The notes under the pieces: model-generated
What the model was told of the DNA's origin: nothing
Seen by the model: only the letters and a program-made list of their open reading frames with translations
The model's database searches: none
Assembly: GCF_038397755.1 (NCBI RefSeq)
Contig: NZ_CP151637.1
Coordinates: forward strand, 2,480,001 to 2,544,000
DNA from: Microbacterium sp. LWH7-1.2
GTDB lineage: Bacteria; Actinomycetota; Actinomycetes; Actinomycetales; Microbacteriaceae
Reading direction: 5' to 3'
Length of the DNA: 64,000 nt
Position numbers and translations under genes: made by a program
Shown here: positions 45,180-53,883 of the stretch, in pieces
Layout: each line of letters opens with the position of its first letter
Numbering within the stretch: position 1 is the first letter of the stretch

Positions 45180-46132
45180 GCCGATCCCTGCCGTTCCGCG
45201 ACGTAGGGCGTCGCCTGCGTCTGCCACGACAACGGAGGCGGCGTTCCCCAGCCGCCCAGCCCGGAGAGGGAGAGGGAGGACTTCAGCCAGCGTACCGGTT
45301 CGACTTCCAGGTCCATCGACTGGTAATGGTCGGTGAACAGTTCTACCCGGTGGCCGTCGGGATCGCGGAGATAGAGGAACGGCGCATTGCTCGGACCGAA
45401 GTGACGCTCCGGACCGTACTCGACGTTGGCGCCGAATCCGTTAGCGGCCGCCACATCCGCAGCCCGGAATAGTCCCGCGACTTCGGGGACGAGCACGCCG
45501 AAGTGATGCAGCTTAGGGCCGTCACCGGCGACGATGGCGACATCATGCGGGTTGCCCTTGCGCTGCATGAAGGCGAACAGCATCTCGGCGTCGTCGTCGT
45601 CCTCGACATACTCGGTCAGACGGAATCCCATGGACCCGTAGAACTGAGCAGTCACGGGCACGTCCCCGGTCAGGATCTGCACATGGTCGAATCGCTGGAC
45701 CGCCGCACCCCGGAACAGGTCGTACCTCTCGGACAACCGGGGCGCCACGTCCATCGACGCGCAGAACTCGAGCGGGGTGCCTGCCGCATCCTCGGTGTGG
45801 AGGGTGCGTCCCTGGAAGGGCCGATCCACCCACTGCACGGGGGCCCCGACGGTGTACAGGTGATCCGCGAGATGGTCGAGGTCCCCATCCATCATGACCC
45901 GATAGCCGACGCGGGCACAGCCGATATCTCTTCCGGCCGTCAGGACCAGGCTGTGGTGCGCGGTCTCGCCCAGGCCCCGGAGATACAGCGTGTCCGAGTC
46001 CTGGCAGGTGAGGATGTAGCCCATCGTCTCGACCCAGAACGCCTGCGCCGCCGCGAGGTCGCTCACATGCAGAACGACATGGCTCGCCCGGGTGATGAGG
46101 AATCTCGGTCGGAGGTTGATGGTGGGAAGCAT
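45176..46132 (-). CDS. extradiol ring-cleavage dioxygenase, homoprotocatechuate 2,3-dioxygenase-like
   Basis: A 318-residue type I extradiol dioxygenase with two vicinal-oxygen-chelate domains. The iron ligands can be placed at His150 (FDHVQI), His210 (LHHFGV) and Glu264 (GHRVELFTDHY), close to the spacing in Brevibacterium homoprotocatechuate dioxygenase (155/214/267). HDVAIV supplies the second-sphere His near 197. The C-terminal lid (WGTPPPLSWQTQATP) also matches that enzyme. It cleaves a catechol next to the hydroxyls. The exact catechol is unknown. It overlaps the upstream monooxygenase stop. Confidence 0.9.
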   Translation of the reverse strand: MLPTINLRPRFLITRASHVVLHVSDLAAAQAFWVETMGYILTCQDSDTLYLRGLGETAHHSLVLTAGRDIGCARVGYRVMMDGDLDHLADHLYTVGAPVQWVDRPFQGRTLHTEDAAGTPLEFCASMDVAPRLSERYDLFRGAAVQRFDHVQILTGDVPVTAQFYGSMGFRLTEYVEDDDDAEMLFAFMQRKGNPHDVAIVAGDGPKLHHFGVLVPEVAGLFRAADVAAANGFGANVEYGPERHFGPSNAPFLYLRDPDGHRVELFTDHYQSMDLEVEPVRWLKSSLSLSGLGGWGTPPPLSWQTQATPYVAERQGSA

Positions 46133-47709
46133 CACCGCAGAGCCGACCTGTTCGTGAGGATGCTGACGTCGTCGGGGTTGATGAGGTCGGGCACGGTCCA
46201 GCCGTCGAGATCGTACTCGTCCATCGCCGACTGCGCGAAGTCTTTGCAGTGCTGCAGGACACCCGTCGACATCGCGTCGAACAGTGCGAGCTGGCGGGTC
46301 GTGTCGTTGCTGCCGATGTAGTTGATCTCGTACAGCTCGTGCCGGGATCCGAACTCCGTGCCGATCGCGTCCCAGAGCAGCTTCATGACCTTCACCCGCT
46401 CTTCCGCGTCGATGCCGTGGCTCCCGCGCAGATACGTGTCGAGGTATCCGCGGATCTCCGCGGATTTGAAGTCACTGGTGTGCGAGTTCAGATAGATCAG
46501 CCCGCTCGCCACCACCTGCTCGATGATGTTCTTGATGATGGGCATCGCGATTTGATTGATCACCCGGTACGCGCCCACAGGGGCCGGATCCGGGAGCACC
46601 ATGCCCTGATGCCAGTGCACGGCGCTCTTGGCCATGGCGTCGGAGAGCGCCCAGAAGGTGTTGCGCCATGCGATCACCTCGCCGAGCTGCGACTTCACTC
46701 CGTGAAACTCCCCGGCTCCGGTGATCTCAAGCGCCTTCGACAGCGCCCCCACCAGGAAATCCAGCTTCACTGCGAACCGTGTGCACCCGTGGAGCGCGGC
46801 GCGCTCGGCCTGGCCGGACTTGGCGGTGAACCTGTTCGCCTGCTCCAGGTCGTTGTGGATGAAGACGTCTTCCCAGGGAACGAAGACGTCGTCGAGCACG
46901 AGGATCGCGTCGTTCTCGTCGAGCCGGCTCGACAGCGGGTAGTCGAACGGGCTGCCCAGCACCGCCGCCCGGTACTCGTTCGACACCCGGCCTATCAGCT
47001 TCACCCCCGGCGCATTCGTCGGCACGATGAACACCGGCGCATACGCCGGATCCTGGACGGCCACCGGACCGATGTGTCCGACATAGATGTACTGCGTGAG
47101 GGCGGCTCCGGTGGCGACCACCTTCGCGCCCGACACGTAGATGCCCTCGGCGGTCTCCCGCGTCACGTGCATGAACACGTCCTTGCCCGCATCCGGGCCC
47201 GAATGCCGATCCACGGGAGGGTGGATGATGGCGTGTCCCATGAACCAGGTGCGCTCCTGCGCCTTCCGGTACCAGCGCTCGGCGTTCTGCTGGAAGCGGC
47301 CGAAGAACGCCGAGTTCGGACCTAGTGTGGCGAGGAAGTAGCTCTTGTAGTCGGGGGAGCGGCCCATCCATCCCCACCCGATCCGCTGCCACTCCGCGAT
47401 CGCATCCCGAGACGCGACCTGCTCCTCGATCGATGACGGCGCCCGATAGAACCGATGCGTGAACCCACCCCACTCCGTCGGCACCGTCAGAGTGTCCTTG
47501 CGCAGCGGATCATGCAACGCGTCATACATCCGCGCGATCATCCGCGCCGAGTTCCGAAACGCCGGATGCTCCGCAACGTTCTCCACCCGCTCGCCGTAGA
47601 TCCACACCTCACGCCCGTCATTCAGGCTCCGCAGATACTCCTCCCCCGTGAAAGGAACAAAGCTCTCCGCGGACCCCATCGCCTCCGTGGACACCAACGC
47701 ATCTGTCAT
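46132..47709 (-). CDS. HpaB-type flavin-dependent monooxygenase, paralogue A
   Basis: A 525-residue large component of a two-component monooxygenase of the 4-hydroxyphenylacetate 3-hydroxylase family. It has an N-terminal helical/beta domain (TGEEYLRSLNDGREVWIYGERV) and the FADH2 region (GVKLIGRVSNEY, LDDVFVPWEDVFI). The C-terminal four-helix part has GEVIAWRNTFWALSDAMA. GGAGAG precedes the ATG. It introduces a hydroxyl group into a phenol, giving the catechol for the next gene. Paralogue B at 51,744 has the same length and is identical for residues 1-122. It then differs in blocks at about 123-144, 158-163, 206-218, 290-306, 362-391 and 470-490. Confidence 0.92.
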   Translation of the reverse strand: MTDALVSTEAMGSAESFVPFTGEEYLRSLNDGREVWIYGERVENVAEHPAFRNSARMIARMYDALHDPLRKDTLTVPTEWGGFTHRFYRAPSSIEEQVASRDAIAEWQRIGWGWMGRSPDYKSYFLATLGPNSAFFGRFQQNAERWYRKAQERTWFMGHAIIHPPVDRHSGPDAGKDVFMHVTRETAEGIYVSGAKVVATGAALTQYIYVGHIGPVAVQDPAYAPVFIVPTNAPGVKLIGRVSNEYRAAVLGSPFDYPLSSRLDENDAILVLDDVFVPWEDVFIHNDLEQANRFTAKSGQAERAALHGCTRFAVKLDFLVGALSKALEITGAGEFHGVKSQLGEVIAWRNTFWALSDAMAKSAVHWHQGMVLPDPAPVGAYRVINQIAMPIIKNIIEQVVASGLIYLNSHTSDFKSAEIRGYLDTYLRGSHGIDAEERVKVMKLLWDAIGTEFGSRHELYEINYIGSNDTTRQLALFDAMSTGVLQHCKDFAQSAMDEYDLDGWTVPDLINPDDVSILTNRSALR

Positions 47710-47892
47710 TCGAACTCTCCACTCCCGGCGAAACCGCCGCCCGCACACCCTCGGACCACACCAACCCGGCCCGTCGCGCCCATCATCACCAGAGCACCAC
47801 CCCCTCCGAAACACCGATCCGCCCCACAACCCCGAAGTGTGCGCGCAACGGACGACACCCAACGCGAAATGGATCGCACCCCGAAGGGCGCT
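46132..47892 (-). repeat. left arm of ~1.76-kb inverted repeat
   Basis: Contains paralogue A and the 183 bases before its ATG. The upstream 183 bases are the same in the arm at 51,561-53,321, after which similarity stops abruptly. A base-level mosaic of identical and diverged blocks runs through the coding part. Confidence 0.9.
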
Positions 47893-47909
47893 TCAGCAGA
47901 CTCGTGACG

Positions 47910-48827
47910 ATGATCGTCTTCCGCGACCCCGACACGGTGCCGCGCGACTTCGGTCCGTCGATCGTCGTCGTCGGCAAATTCGACGGCGTGCACGCCGGCC
48001 ATCGCGCGATGATCGATCACGCCCGCGCACTCGGGGATCACCGGCGCGCGCAGATCGCCGCCGTTACTTTCGACCGCAATCCGCTGCGGACGCTCCGCCC
48101 CGAGTCCTGGCGAGGCGACCTAGTGACGCCCGAGCAGAAAGCCCGATTGCTGGCGGATGCGGGAGTGGATGCGACGCTGATGCTGCGGTTCGATCACGAC
48201 CTCGCGGCCCTGTCTCCCGGCGAGTTCGTCGAGAGGTTCCTCGTCGAGGGGGTGCACGCGTCCCATGTCGTGGTGGGACACGACTTCCGTTTCGGAAAGG
48301 GCGGAGCGGGCGACGCGAAACTGCTGCGTCGCGCAGGAAGGACGTTCGGGTTCGGTGTCGACGTGATCGAGAACGTCCGAGTCGTGGGCGTTGACCGACG
48401 CGTGTCTTCGACCTGGATTCGGTCACTCGTGCGTCAAGGAGACGTGGATCTGGCCGGTCGCCTGCTCGGACGACCGCCATCGGTGTCCGGTGAGGTCTCG
48501 CGCGCGCGTCGGAGCGGCACCGAGTCTCGGTTCAGCGTCGCACAGCTGTCGACATCCATGGACGGCATTCCTCCGGCCGAGGGCGTCTATGCCGGTTGGC
48601 TCGTCGGCGGCTGCGCAACCTGGCCCCGCGGTGACGATCATCGCGCGGTGATCACCGTGAGCAACCCGAAGTCCGTTGCCGCATCCGGGGATGGCCCCGT
48701 GATCCGTGCTCGCGTGCGCGGCCAGGCCGCGGTCGACCTGCTCGGACAGCGGGTGGATGTGCGGTTCACGGAGCGTCTGACGGATGTACGGTCATCCGTT
48801 CCCTCGCCGTCCGGCCGCAGCACGTAG
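47910..48827 (+). CDS. RibF-like FAD synthetase with degenerate flavokinase domain
   Basis: A 305-residue protein. The N-terminal FMN adenylyltransferase half is intact: VVVGKFDGVHAGHRAMI (HxGH), AAVTFDRNP, VVGHDFRFGKGGAGD and the end motif STWIRSLVRQGDVDLAGRLLGRP. In the flavokinase half, GVYAGWL is present, but the usual GxPTANL and NxGxxPT segments are not recognisable. It may supply FAD only, or feed flavin to the monooxygenases around it. Its location in the spacer of the monooxygenase inverted repeat supports this. The start is uncertain (GTG at 47904 or ATG at 47910). Confidence 0.8.
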   Translation: MIVFRDPDTVPRDFGPSIVVVGKFDGVHAGHRAMIDHARALGDHRRAQIAAVTFDRNPLRTLRPESWRGDLVTPEQKARLLADAGVDATLMLRFDHDLAALSPGEFVERFLVEGVHASHVVVGHDFRFGKGGAGDAKLLRRAGRTFGFGVDVIENVRVVGVDRRVSSTWIRSLVRQGDVDLAGRLLGRPPSVSGEVSRARRSGTESRFSVAQLSTSMDGIPPAEGVYAGWLVGGCATWPRGDDHRAVITVSNPKSVAASGDGPVIRARVRGQAAVDLLGQRVDVRFTERLTDVRSSVPSPSGRST

Positions 48828-49796
48828 CGTGTCTGAGGGCGACTCACCGAACTTCTCCCGGTAGGCGGCGGCCATCCGGCCGAGGTGGGTGATGCCGTGC
48901 CGTGCCGCAACCGCGTACACGGACGTGTCTGCGGAACCGACGTAGAGATCCCGATACACGGCCTCGAGCCGGCGATTGCGCACGTAGGCGATCGGACTGA
49001 CGCCCAGTTCCCGCTGGAAGCGAATCTGCAGGGCACGAATGCTCATATGCGTCGCGGAGGCGATGTCGAGCACGCCGATCGGAGAGTCGAGATGTGCGTC
49101 GATGAACTCGAGCGCGCCCCGCATCGACGGCACCGCCTCCACGTCGGCGGGTGCGTGCCCGTCGCCGCGCACGACCAGTAGCCCGTCGACGATCAGGTTC
49201 TCGAAGTAGCCGATCGCACTCGGCAGCGACAGCATGAAAGCGCCCGCGTCGAGGTCGGCGACGCCGGTACGCACCAACTCCATCCACGTGCGGCCGGCAC
49301 CGTCGGTGACATCCAGCACACCGGGAAGGGCTCGGCCGAGCTCGTCCGCCCTTCCCGTCCCGGCGAACTCGTGCAGCCTCTGCTCTACTAGGGCCGGGGG
49401 AATCTTCACCAGCAACCGGGCGCAGTTCGCGCTGTACTGGAGGCGGCTGGTCACGTGGCCCGGTTCGGTGATGACGGCCGTGCCGACCTTCGCCTCGAGA
49501 CGTTCACCGTCCCTCAAAATGCGCATGGAGCCCTGGAGGGGAATCTGCACGAGGTAATAGGGCTCGTAGGGAGACTGCAGGTGGATCGTGAGTTCCGCCC
49601 CGTAGTTGATGTAGAGGAGCGTGAGACCGCCGACGCGCACCGCGTTGTGGGTCAGATCCAGGTCCCCGCTGACGTCGACGACGCGGTGAAGGGAGAGCGT
49701 GCGAGCGACGCTCTGCTCGGCTTCCTGGACATGGCCGGTTCTCGCTCGCTGGTACGCAGCGAGCAACGGCGGCCCTGGATCTACGTGAGTGTTCAT
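48792..49796 (-). CDS. AraC family transcriptional regulator
   Basis: A 334-residue regulator of the AraC/XylS, AraC-binding-like type. Residues 1-210 form the effector and dimerisation domain (YYLVQIPLQGSMRI is typical). The C-terminal double HTH has GVLDIASATHMSIRALQIRFQRELGVSPIAYVRNRRLEAV and YAVAARHGITHLGRMAAAYREKFGESP. It probably activates the flanking catabolic operons in response to the aromatic substrate. Its 3' end overlaps the ribF-like gene convergently by 36 bases. Confidence 0.92.
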   Translation of the reverse strand: MNTHVDPGPPLLAAYQRARTGHVQEAEQSVARTLSLHRVVDVSGDLDLTHNAVRVGGLTLLYINYGAELTIHLQSPYEPYYLVQIPLQGSMRILRDGERLEAKVGTAVITEPGHVTSRLQYSANCARLLVKIPPALVEQRLHEFAGTGRADELGRALPGVLDVTDGAGRTWMELVRTGVADLDAGAFMLSLPSAIGYFENLIVDGLLVVRGDGHAPADVEAVPSMRGALEFIDAHLDSPIGVLDIASATHMSIRALQIRFQRELGVSPIAYVRNRRLEAVYRDLYVGSADTSVYAVAARHGITHLGRMAAAYREKFGESPSDTLRAAAGRRGNG

Positions 49797-49969
49797 ATCG
49801 CCATCTGTCTGGAGCCGGTGGGAGTCCGGACGGTGAGGCAGAGCTGCGCGAATGCGTGCGGAAAGGATAACCCCGCTGGATGAGAAGCACCACCGGGCGC
49901 TGGCCGCCGAGGCGAGGGGCCCCGCACCGAAGACGATGCGAAGCCCCTACGGCCGGATCCGTCGAGCCC

Positions 49970-51463
49970 TTACGCCTCGGTGAGGGCCGTCTTCTCGTCG
50001 GTGAACGCGGTACCGGTCCCCTCCGGCAGGATGCGGCGGAGGATCGGGTAGACCACGATCGTCGCCGCGAAAGAGGCAAGGAACCCGAGCGGCCAGATGT
50101 TCGCCACCATGAGGACGATGCCGAGCACCGCGGCGCCCACGAGTGTGATGATCCCCGCCCAGTTGAAGCTCTCGATCCGGTGCGTGCTCCTGTCGAACTT
50201 CCCTCGCCGGACGATGTAGTAGTCGGCGATCATCACCCCGCACAGGGAGAACGTAATCGCTCCGAGGTACGCCAGCCAGGCGACGAACGAACCCAGGATG
50301 CCGGCGCCGATCATGATCAGCGCGATGATGTTCCCGACGATGACCATGGCCGCCCGGGGCACTCGCCGGTTGGTGACGGTCTGGACGAGGTTCACCAGAG
50401 CGAGCGAGCCGCTGTATGCGTTCATCGCCTGCGCTTTGGCCTGTGCGGCGAAGATCGTCACGAATCCGAGCCACCCTGCGACGACGACGAAGAACGCGCC
50501 AGTGTTGCCCATCGCGTATCCGCCGGCCATCACTGCGGCCTCCTCGACGGTGAGGCCGGGCTGCTGCGCCATCAGGAACTGGATCATGGTGGGCATCGCC
50601 GCGACGACGACCACGGCGCCGAGGACACTCATGACCAGGCTCTGCACGGCAGGTCCGGATGCGGCGAGGATCGTCACGTCCCTGCGGGTGCGCGCGAAGC
50701 GAGCCATGTCGGTCGTCACCAAGGCGACCGCGGCTCCCGTGGCGCCGGCGAGGGCCACGACGGCCTCGATCTGAGCCCAGGCACCTCCGGGGACGATGCC
50801 TGGTGTGGTGAATACGGCCTCCCACGTCGCTCCGCCGGAGGTGAAGTTCTGAACGGCGACGATCACCGCGACGACGAGCGTGATGACGATGAGGATTCCC
50901 GAGGCGCGAAGGGCGAGCCTGAGGCCGAAGATGGCGAGCAGGATCCACGCGATCGTCAGGACGGCGTAGACACCGATCTTCGTGACCCAGGTGTCGTCCC
51001 AGCCGAAAGCCACGAGAGTTCCCTCGTAGAGGAGGGAGCTCTCCAGCGCTAGGAAGCCCAGGACCATGAAGGCGAAGATCCCGGCGGCGAGAGCCGACCC
51101 CCGGAACCCCAGGCCGAAGTAGCGGGCGGTGATGGTGCTGGAGACACCGGTCCGGTGCGCCATCCGTCCGAGGAGATCGCCGAGGATGAATCCCATCGCC
51201 CCGACGATGAGGCCTCCAATGAAGGCGTTCCAGAACCCGGCGAGGATGACCGAAAAGCCGGCGATGGCGAAGATCACGAGCGCGGTGACGACACCGATCG
51301 TGCTGAGCGAGAGCTGCCATCCGCTCTGTCGGTGCTCGGCGGGAACACTGACCAGCGCATGGTCTTCCGCGGTCTCCGCGAGGGTTCGCTTGGTCGGGGG
51401 CGTTGGCTGACGCGATGAAGCGTCGCCGGTGCCGTCGAGCGGCTTCCGAATGGGTGCGGACAT
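49970..51463 (-). CDS. NCS1-type (cytosine/purine/allantoin) permease
   Basis: A 497-residue transporter with about twelve membrane helices. A hydrophilic 50-residue start leads to GWQLSLSTIGVVTALVIFAIAG. Other marks are TGVSSTITARYFGLG and TTDMARFARTRRDV, followed by a late FSLCGVMIADYYIVRRGKF, which is the hallmark loop of NCS1 carriers. GAGAGGTGG lies before the ATG at 51463. NCS1 members take up nucleobases, hydantoins and small ring compounds, so it may import the pathway's substrate. It is transcribed towards the araC gene. Confidence 0.9.
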   Translation of the reverse strand: MSAPIRKPLDGTGDASSRQPTPPTKRTLAETAEDHALVSVPAEHRQSGWQLSLSTIGVVTALVIFAIAGFSVILAGFWNAFIGGLIVGAMGFILGDLLGRMAHRTGVSSTITARYFGLGFRGSALAAGIFAFMVLGFLALESSLLYEGTLVAFGWDDTWVTKIGVYAVLTIAWILLAIFGLRLALRASGILIVITLVVAVIVAVQNFTSGGATWEAVFTTPGIVPGGAWAQIEAVVALAGATGAAVALVTTDMARFARTRRDVTILAASGPAVQSLVMSVLGAVVVVAAMPTMIQFLMAQQPGLTVEEAAVMAGGYAMGNTGAFFVVVAGWLGFVTIFAAQAKAQAMNAYSGSLALVNLVQTVTNRRVPRAAMVIVGNIIALIMIGAGILGSFVAWLAYLGAITFSLCGVMIADYYIVRRGKFDRSTHRIESFNWAGIITLVGAAVLGIVLMVANIWPLGFLASFAATIVVYPILRRILPEGTGTAFTDEKTALTEA

Positions 51464-51560
51464 GGTCCACCTCTCTTGCCTGGATGGTGCTTCTGGTGGG
51501 ACTTCTTTCGGGTACCCCTGGACGTCATCGATCACAGGTGTTTAGCGGGACTCTAGGGAC

Positions 51561-53321
51561 AGCGCCCTTCGGGGTGCGATCCATTTCGCGTTGGGTGTCG
51601 TCCGTTGCGCGCACACTTCGGGGTTGTGGGGCGGATCGGTGTTTCGGAGGGGGTGGTGCTCTGGTGATGATGGGCGCGACGGGCCGGGTTGGTGTGGTCC
51701 GAGGGTGTGCGGGCGGCGGTTTCGCCGGGAGTGGAGAGTTCGAATGACAGATGCGTTGGTGTCCACGGAGGCGATGGGGTCCGCGGAGAGCTTTGTTCCT
51801 TTCACGGGGGAGGAGTATCTGCGGAGCCTGAATGACGGGCGTGAGGTGTGGATCTACGGCGAGCGGGTGGAGAACGTTGCGGAGCATCCGGCGTTTCGGA
51901 ACTCGGCGCGGATGATCGCGCGGATGTATGACGCGTTGCATGATCCGCTGCGCAAGGACACTCTGACGGTGCCGACGGAGTGGGGTGGGTTCACGCATCG
52001 GTTCTATCGGGCGCCGTCATCGATCGAGGAGCAGGTCGCGTCTCGGGATGCGATCGCGGAGTGGCAGCGGATCGGGTGGGGATGGATGGGCCGCTCCCCC
52101 GACTACAAGGGAGCCCTGCTCGCCACCCTCGGCGCCAACGCGCAGTTCTACCGCGGTTTCGAGGATAATGCGCGGCGCTGGTACCGCAAGGCGCAGGAGC
52201 GCACGTGGTTCATGAACCACGCCATCATGAACCCTCCCGTGGATCGGCATTCGGGCCCGGATGCGGGCAAGGACGTGTTCATGCACGTGACGCGGGAGAC
52301 CGCCGAGGGCATCTACGTGTCGGGCGCGAAGGTGGTCGCCACCGGAGCCGCCCTCACCCACTATTCGCACATCGCGCACATCGGCCAGGTCGCGATCCAG
52401 GATCCGGCGTATGCGCCGGTGTTCATCGTGCCGACGAATGCGCCGGGGGTGAAGCTGATAGGCCGGGTGTCGAACGAGTACCGGGCGGCGGTGCTGGGCA
52501 GCCCGTTCGACTACCCGCTGTCGAGCCGGCTCGACGAGAACGACGCGATCCTCGTGCTCGACGACGTCTTCGTTCCCTGGGAAGACGTCTTCATCCACAA
52601 CGATCTCGAGCGCGCGAATCGCTACGGCGTCGAATCAGGGATGCTTGAGCGTTCGTCGATCCACGGGTGCACACGGTTCGCAGTGAAGCTGGATTTCCTG
52701 GTGGGGGCGCTGTCGAAGGCGCTTGAGATCACCGGAGCCGGGGAGTTTCACGGAGTGAAGTCGCAGCTCGGCGAGGTGATCGCATGGCGCAACACCTTCT
52801 GGGCGCTCTCCGACGCCATGGCGAAGGGGGCTGTGGAGTGGAACGGGATGATCCTCCCCGACCGCGAAGCGGCCGGGGCATATCGCGTGCTGAATCAGAT
52901 CGCGATGCCGAAGATCAAGAACATCATCGAGCAGGTGGTGGCGAGTGGGCTGATCTATCTGAACTCGCACACCAGTGACTTCAAATCCGCGGAGATCCGC
53001 GGATACCTCGACACGTATCTGCGCGGGAGCCACGGCATCGACGCGGAAGAGCGGGTGAAGGTCATGAAGCTGCTCTGGGACGCGATCGGCACGGAGTTCG
53101 GATCCCGGCACGAGCTGTACGAGATCAACTACATCGGCAGCAACGACGCCACACGGCAGACCAACTTGTTCTCGGCGATGGGAACGGGTCTGCTCGAGCG
53201 CTGCAGAGACTTCGCGCAGTCGGCGATGGACGAGTACGACCTCGACGGCTGGACCGTGCCCGACCTCATCAACCCCGACGACGTCAGCATCCTCACGAAC
53301 AGGTCGGTGAACCGTGTCTGA
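51561..53321 (+). repeat. right arm of ~1.76-kb inverted repeat
   Basis: Mirror of 46,132-47,892. The boundary lies at the bases GCGCCCTTCGGGG (from 51562), matching the complement at 47,879-47,891. Confidence 0.9.
51744..53321 (+). CDS. HpaB-type flavin-dependent monooxygenase, paralogue B
   Basis: A 525-residue paralogue of the enzyme at 46,132, opening the rightward operon with the flavin reductase. Residues 1-122 and several later blocks are identical to A. The blocks GALLATLGANAQFYRGFEDNA, NHAIMNPP, THYSHIAHIGQVAI, ERANRYGVESGMLERSSI, GAVEWNGMILPDREAAGAYRVL and ATRQTNLFSAMGTGLLERC are different. These are the regions around the active site and helical core by position. The two enzymes therefore probably use different phenols but share a fold and regulation. 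The stop lies eight bases inside the flavin reductase gene. Confidence 0.92.
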   Translation: MTDALVSTEAMGSAESFVPFTGEEYLRSLNDGREVWIYGERVENVAEHPAFRNSARMIARMYDALHDPLRKDTLTVPTEWGGFTHRFYRAPSSIEEQVASRDAIAEWQRIGWGWMGRSPDYKGALLATLGANAQFYRGFEDNARRWYRKAQERTWFMNHAIMNPPVDRHSGPDAGKDVFMHVTRETAEGIYVSGAKVVATGAALTHYSHIAHIGQVAIQDPAYAPVFIVPTNAPGVKLIGRVSNEYRAAVLGSPFDYPLSSRLDENDAILVLDDVFVPWEDVFIHNDLERANRYGVESGMLERSSIHGCTRFAVKLDFLVGALSKALEITGAGEFHGVKSQLGEVIAWRNTFWALSDAMAKGAVEWNGMILPDREAAGAYRVLNQIAMPKIKNIIEQVVASGLIYLNSHTSDFKSAEIRGYLDTYLRGSHGIDAEERVKVMKLLWDAIGTEFGSRHELYEINYIGSNDATRQTNLFSAMGTGLLERCRDFAQSAMDEYDLDGWTVPDLINPDDVSILTNRSVNRV

Positions 53322-53883
53322 CATCGCGTGGAATCAGGAGATCTACGATTTCGCGGACCTCGCTCTCGCCGGGCACGAGCCGGAGGCGGCGGGAGAGTTC
53401 GACGTCCGCGCCTTCCGTCGGATGATGGGGGGCTTCGCGACCGGAGTGGTGGCGGTGACGTATGAGTCCGACGGGCAACTGTACGGAATGACCGCCAATT
53501 CGTTCACCTCGATCTCTTTGACCCCTCCGCTGGCGATGGTCTCGCTGATGCGGTCGTCCCGGTCGCTTCAGTACCTGCTGGATCGCCCGTTCGCGATCAA
53601 CGTGCTCGCCGCAGTTCAACTCGACGTCGCGCTCCACTTCGCCCGCAAGGAGAACGGCGCAGAGCCGCTCTGGCTCACCGACGGCCGCGCGCCGCGACTG
53701 GCCGGCGCGGTGGCGACCATGCAATGCACGCCGTGGGCTGCGTACCCAGCGGGCGACCACATCCTCGTCCTCGGGCGGATCGCGGAGTTCGAGGACAATG
53801 AGGAGCTGGCTCCGCTGGTATACCAGCGCGGCTCGTGGACGGGCCTCACCGCTCGGACAGCGCAGACGGAGGCCACGACGTGA
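53314..53883 (+). CDS. flavin reductase (HpaC-like small component)
   Basis: A 189-residue flavin reductase domain protein. FRRMMGGFATGVVAVTYESDGQLYGMTANSFTSISLTPPLAMVSL is the classical FMN/FAD-binding block. SRSLQYLLDRPFAINVLA and GDHILVLGRIAEFE follow. It should reduce flavin with NAD(P)H for the monooxygenases. The N-terminus has an extra 30 residues (SDIAWNQEIYDFADLALAGH). The GTG start overlaps the monooxygenase by eight bases, and its stop overlaps the next gene as GTGA. Confidence 0.93.
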   Translation: MSDIAWNQEIYDFADLALAGHEPEAAGEFDVRAFRRMMGGFATGVVAVTYESDGQLYGMTANSFTSISLTPPLAMVSLMRSSRSLQYLLDRPFAINVLAAVQLDVALHFARKENGAEPLWLTDGRAPRLAGAVATMQCTPWAAYPAGDHILVLGRIAEFEDNEELAPLVYQRGSWTGLTARTAQTEATT

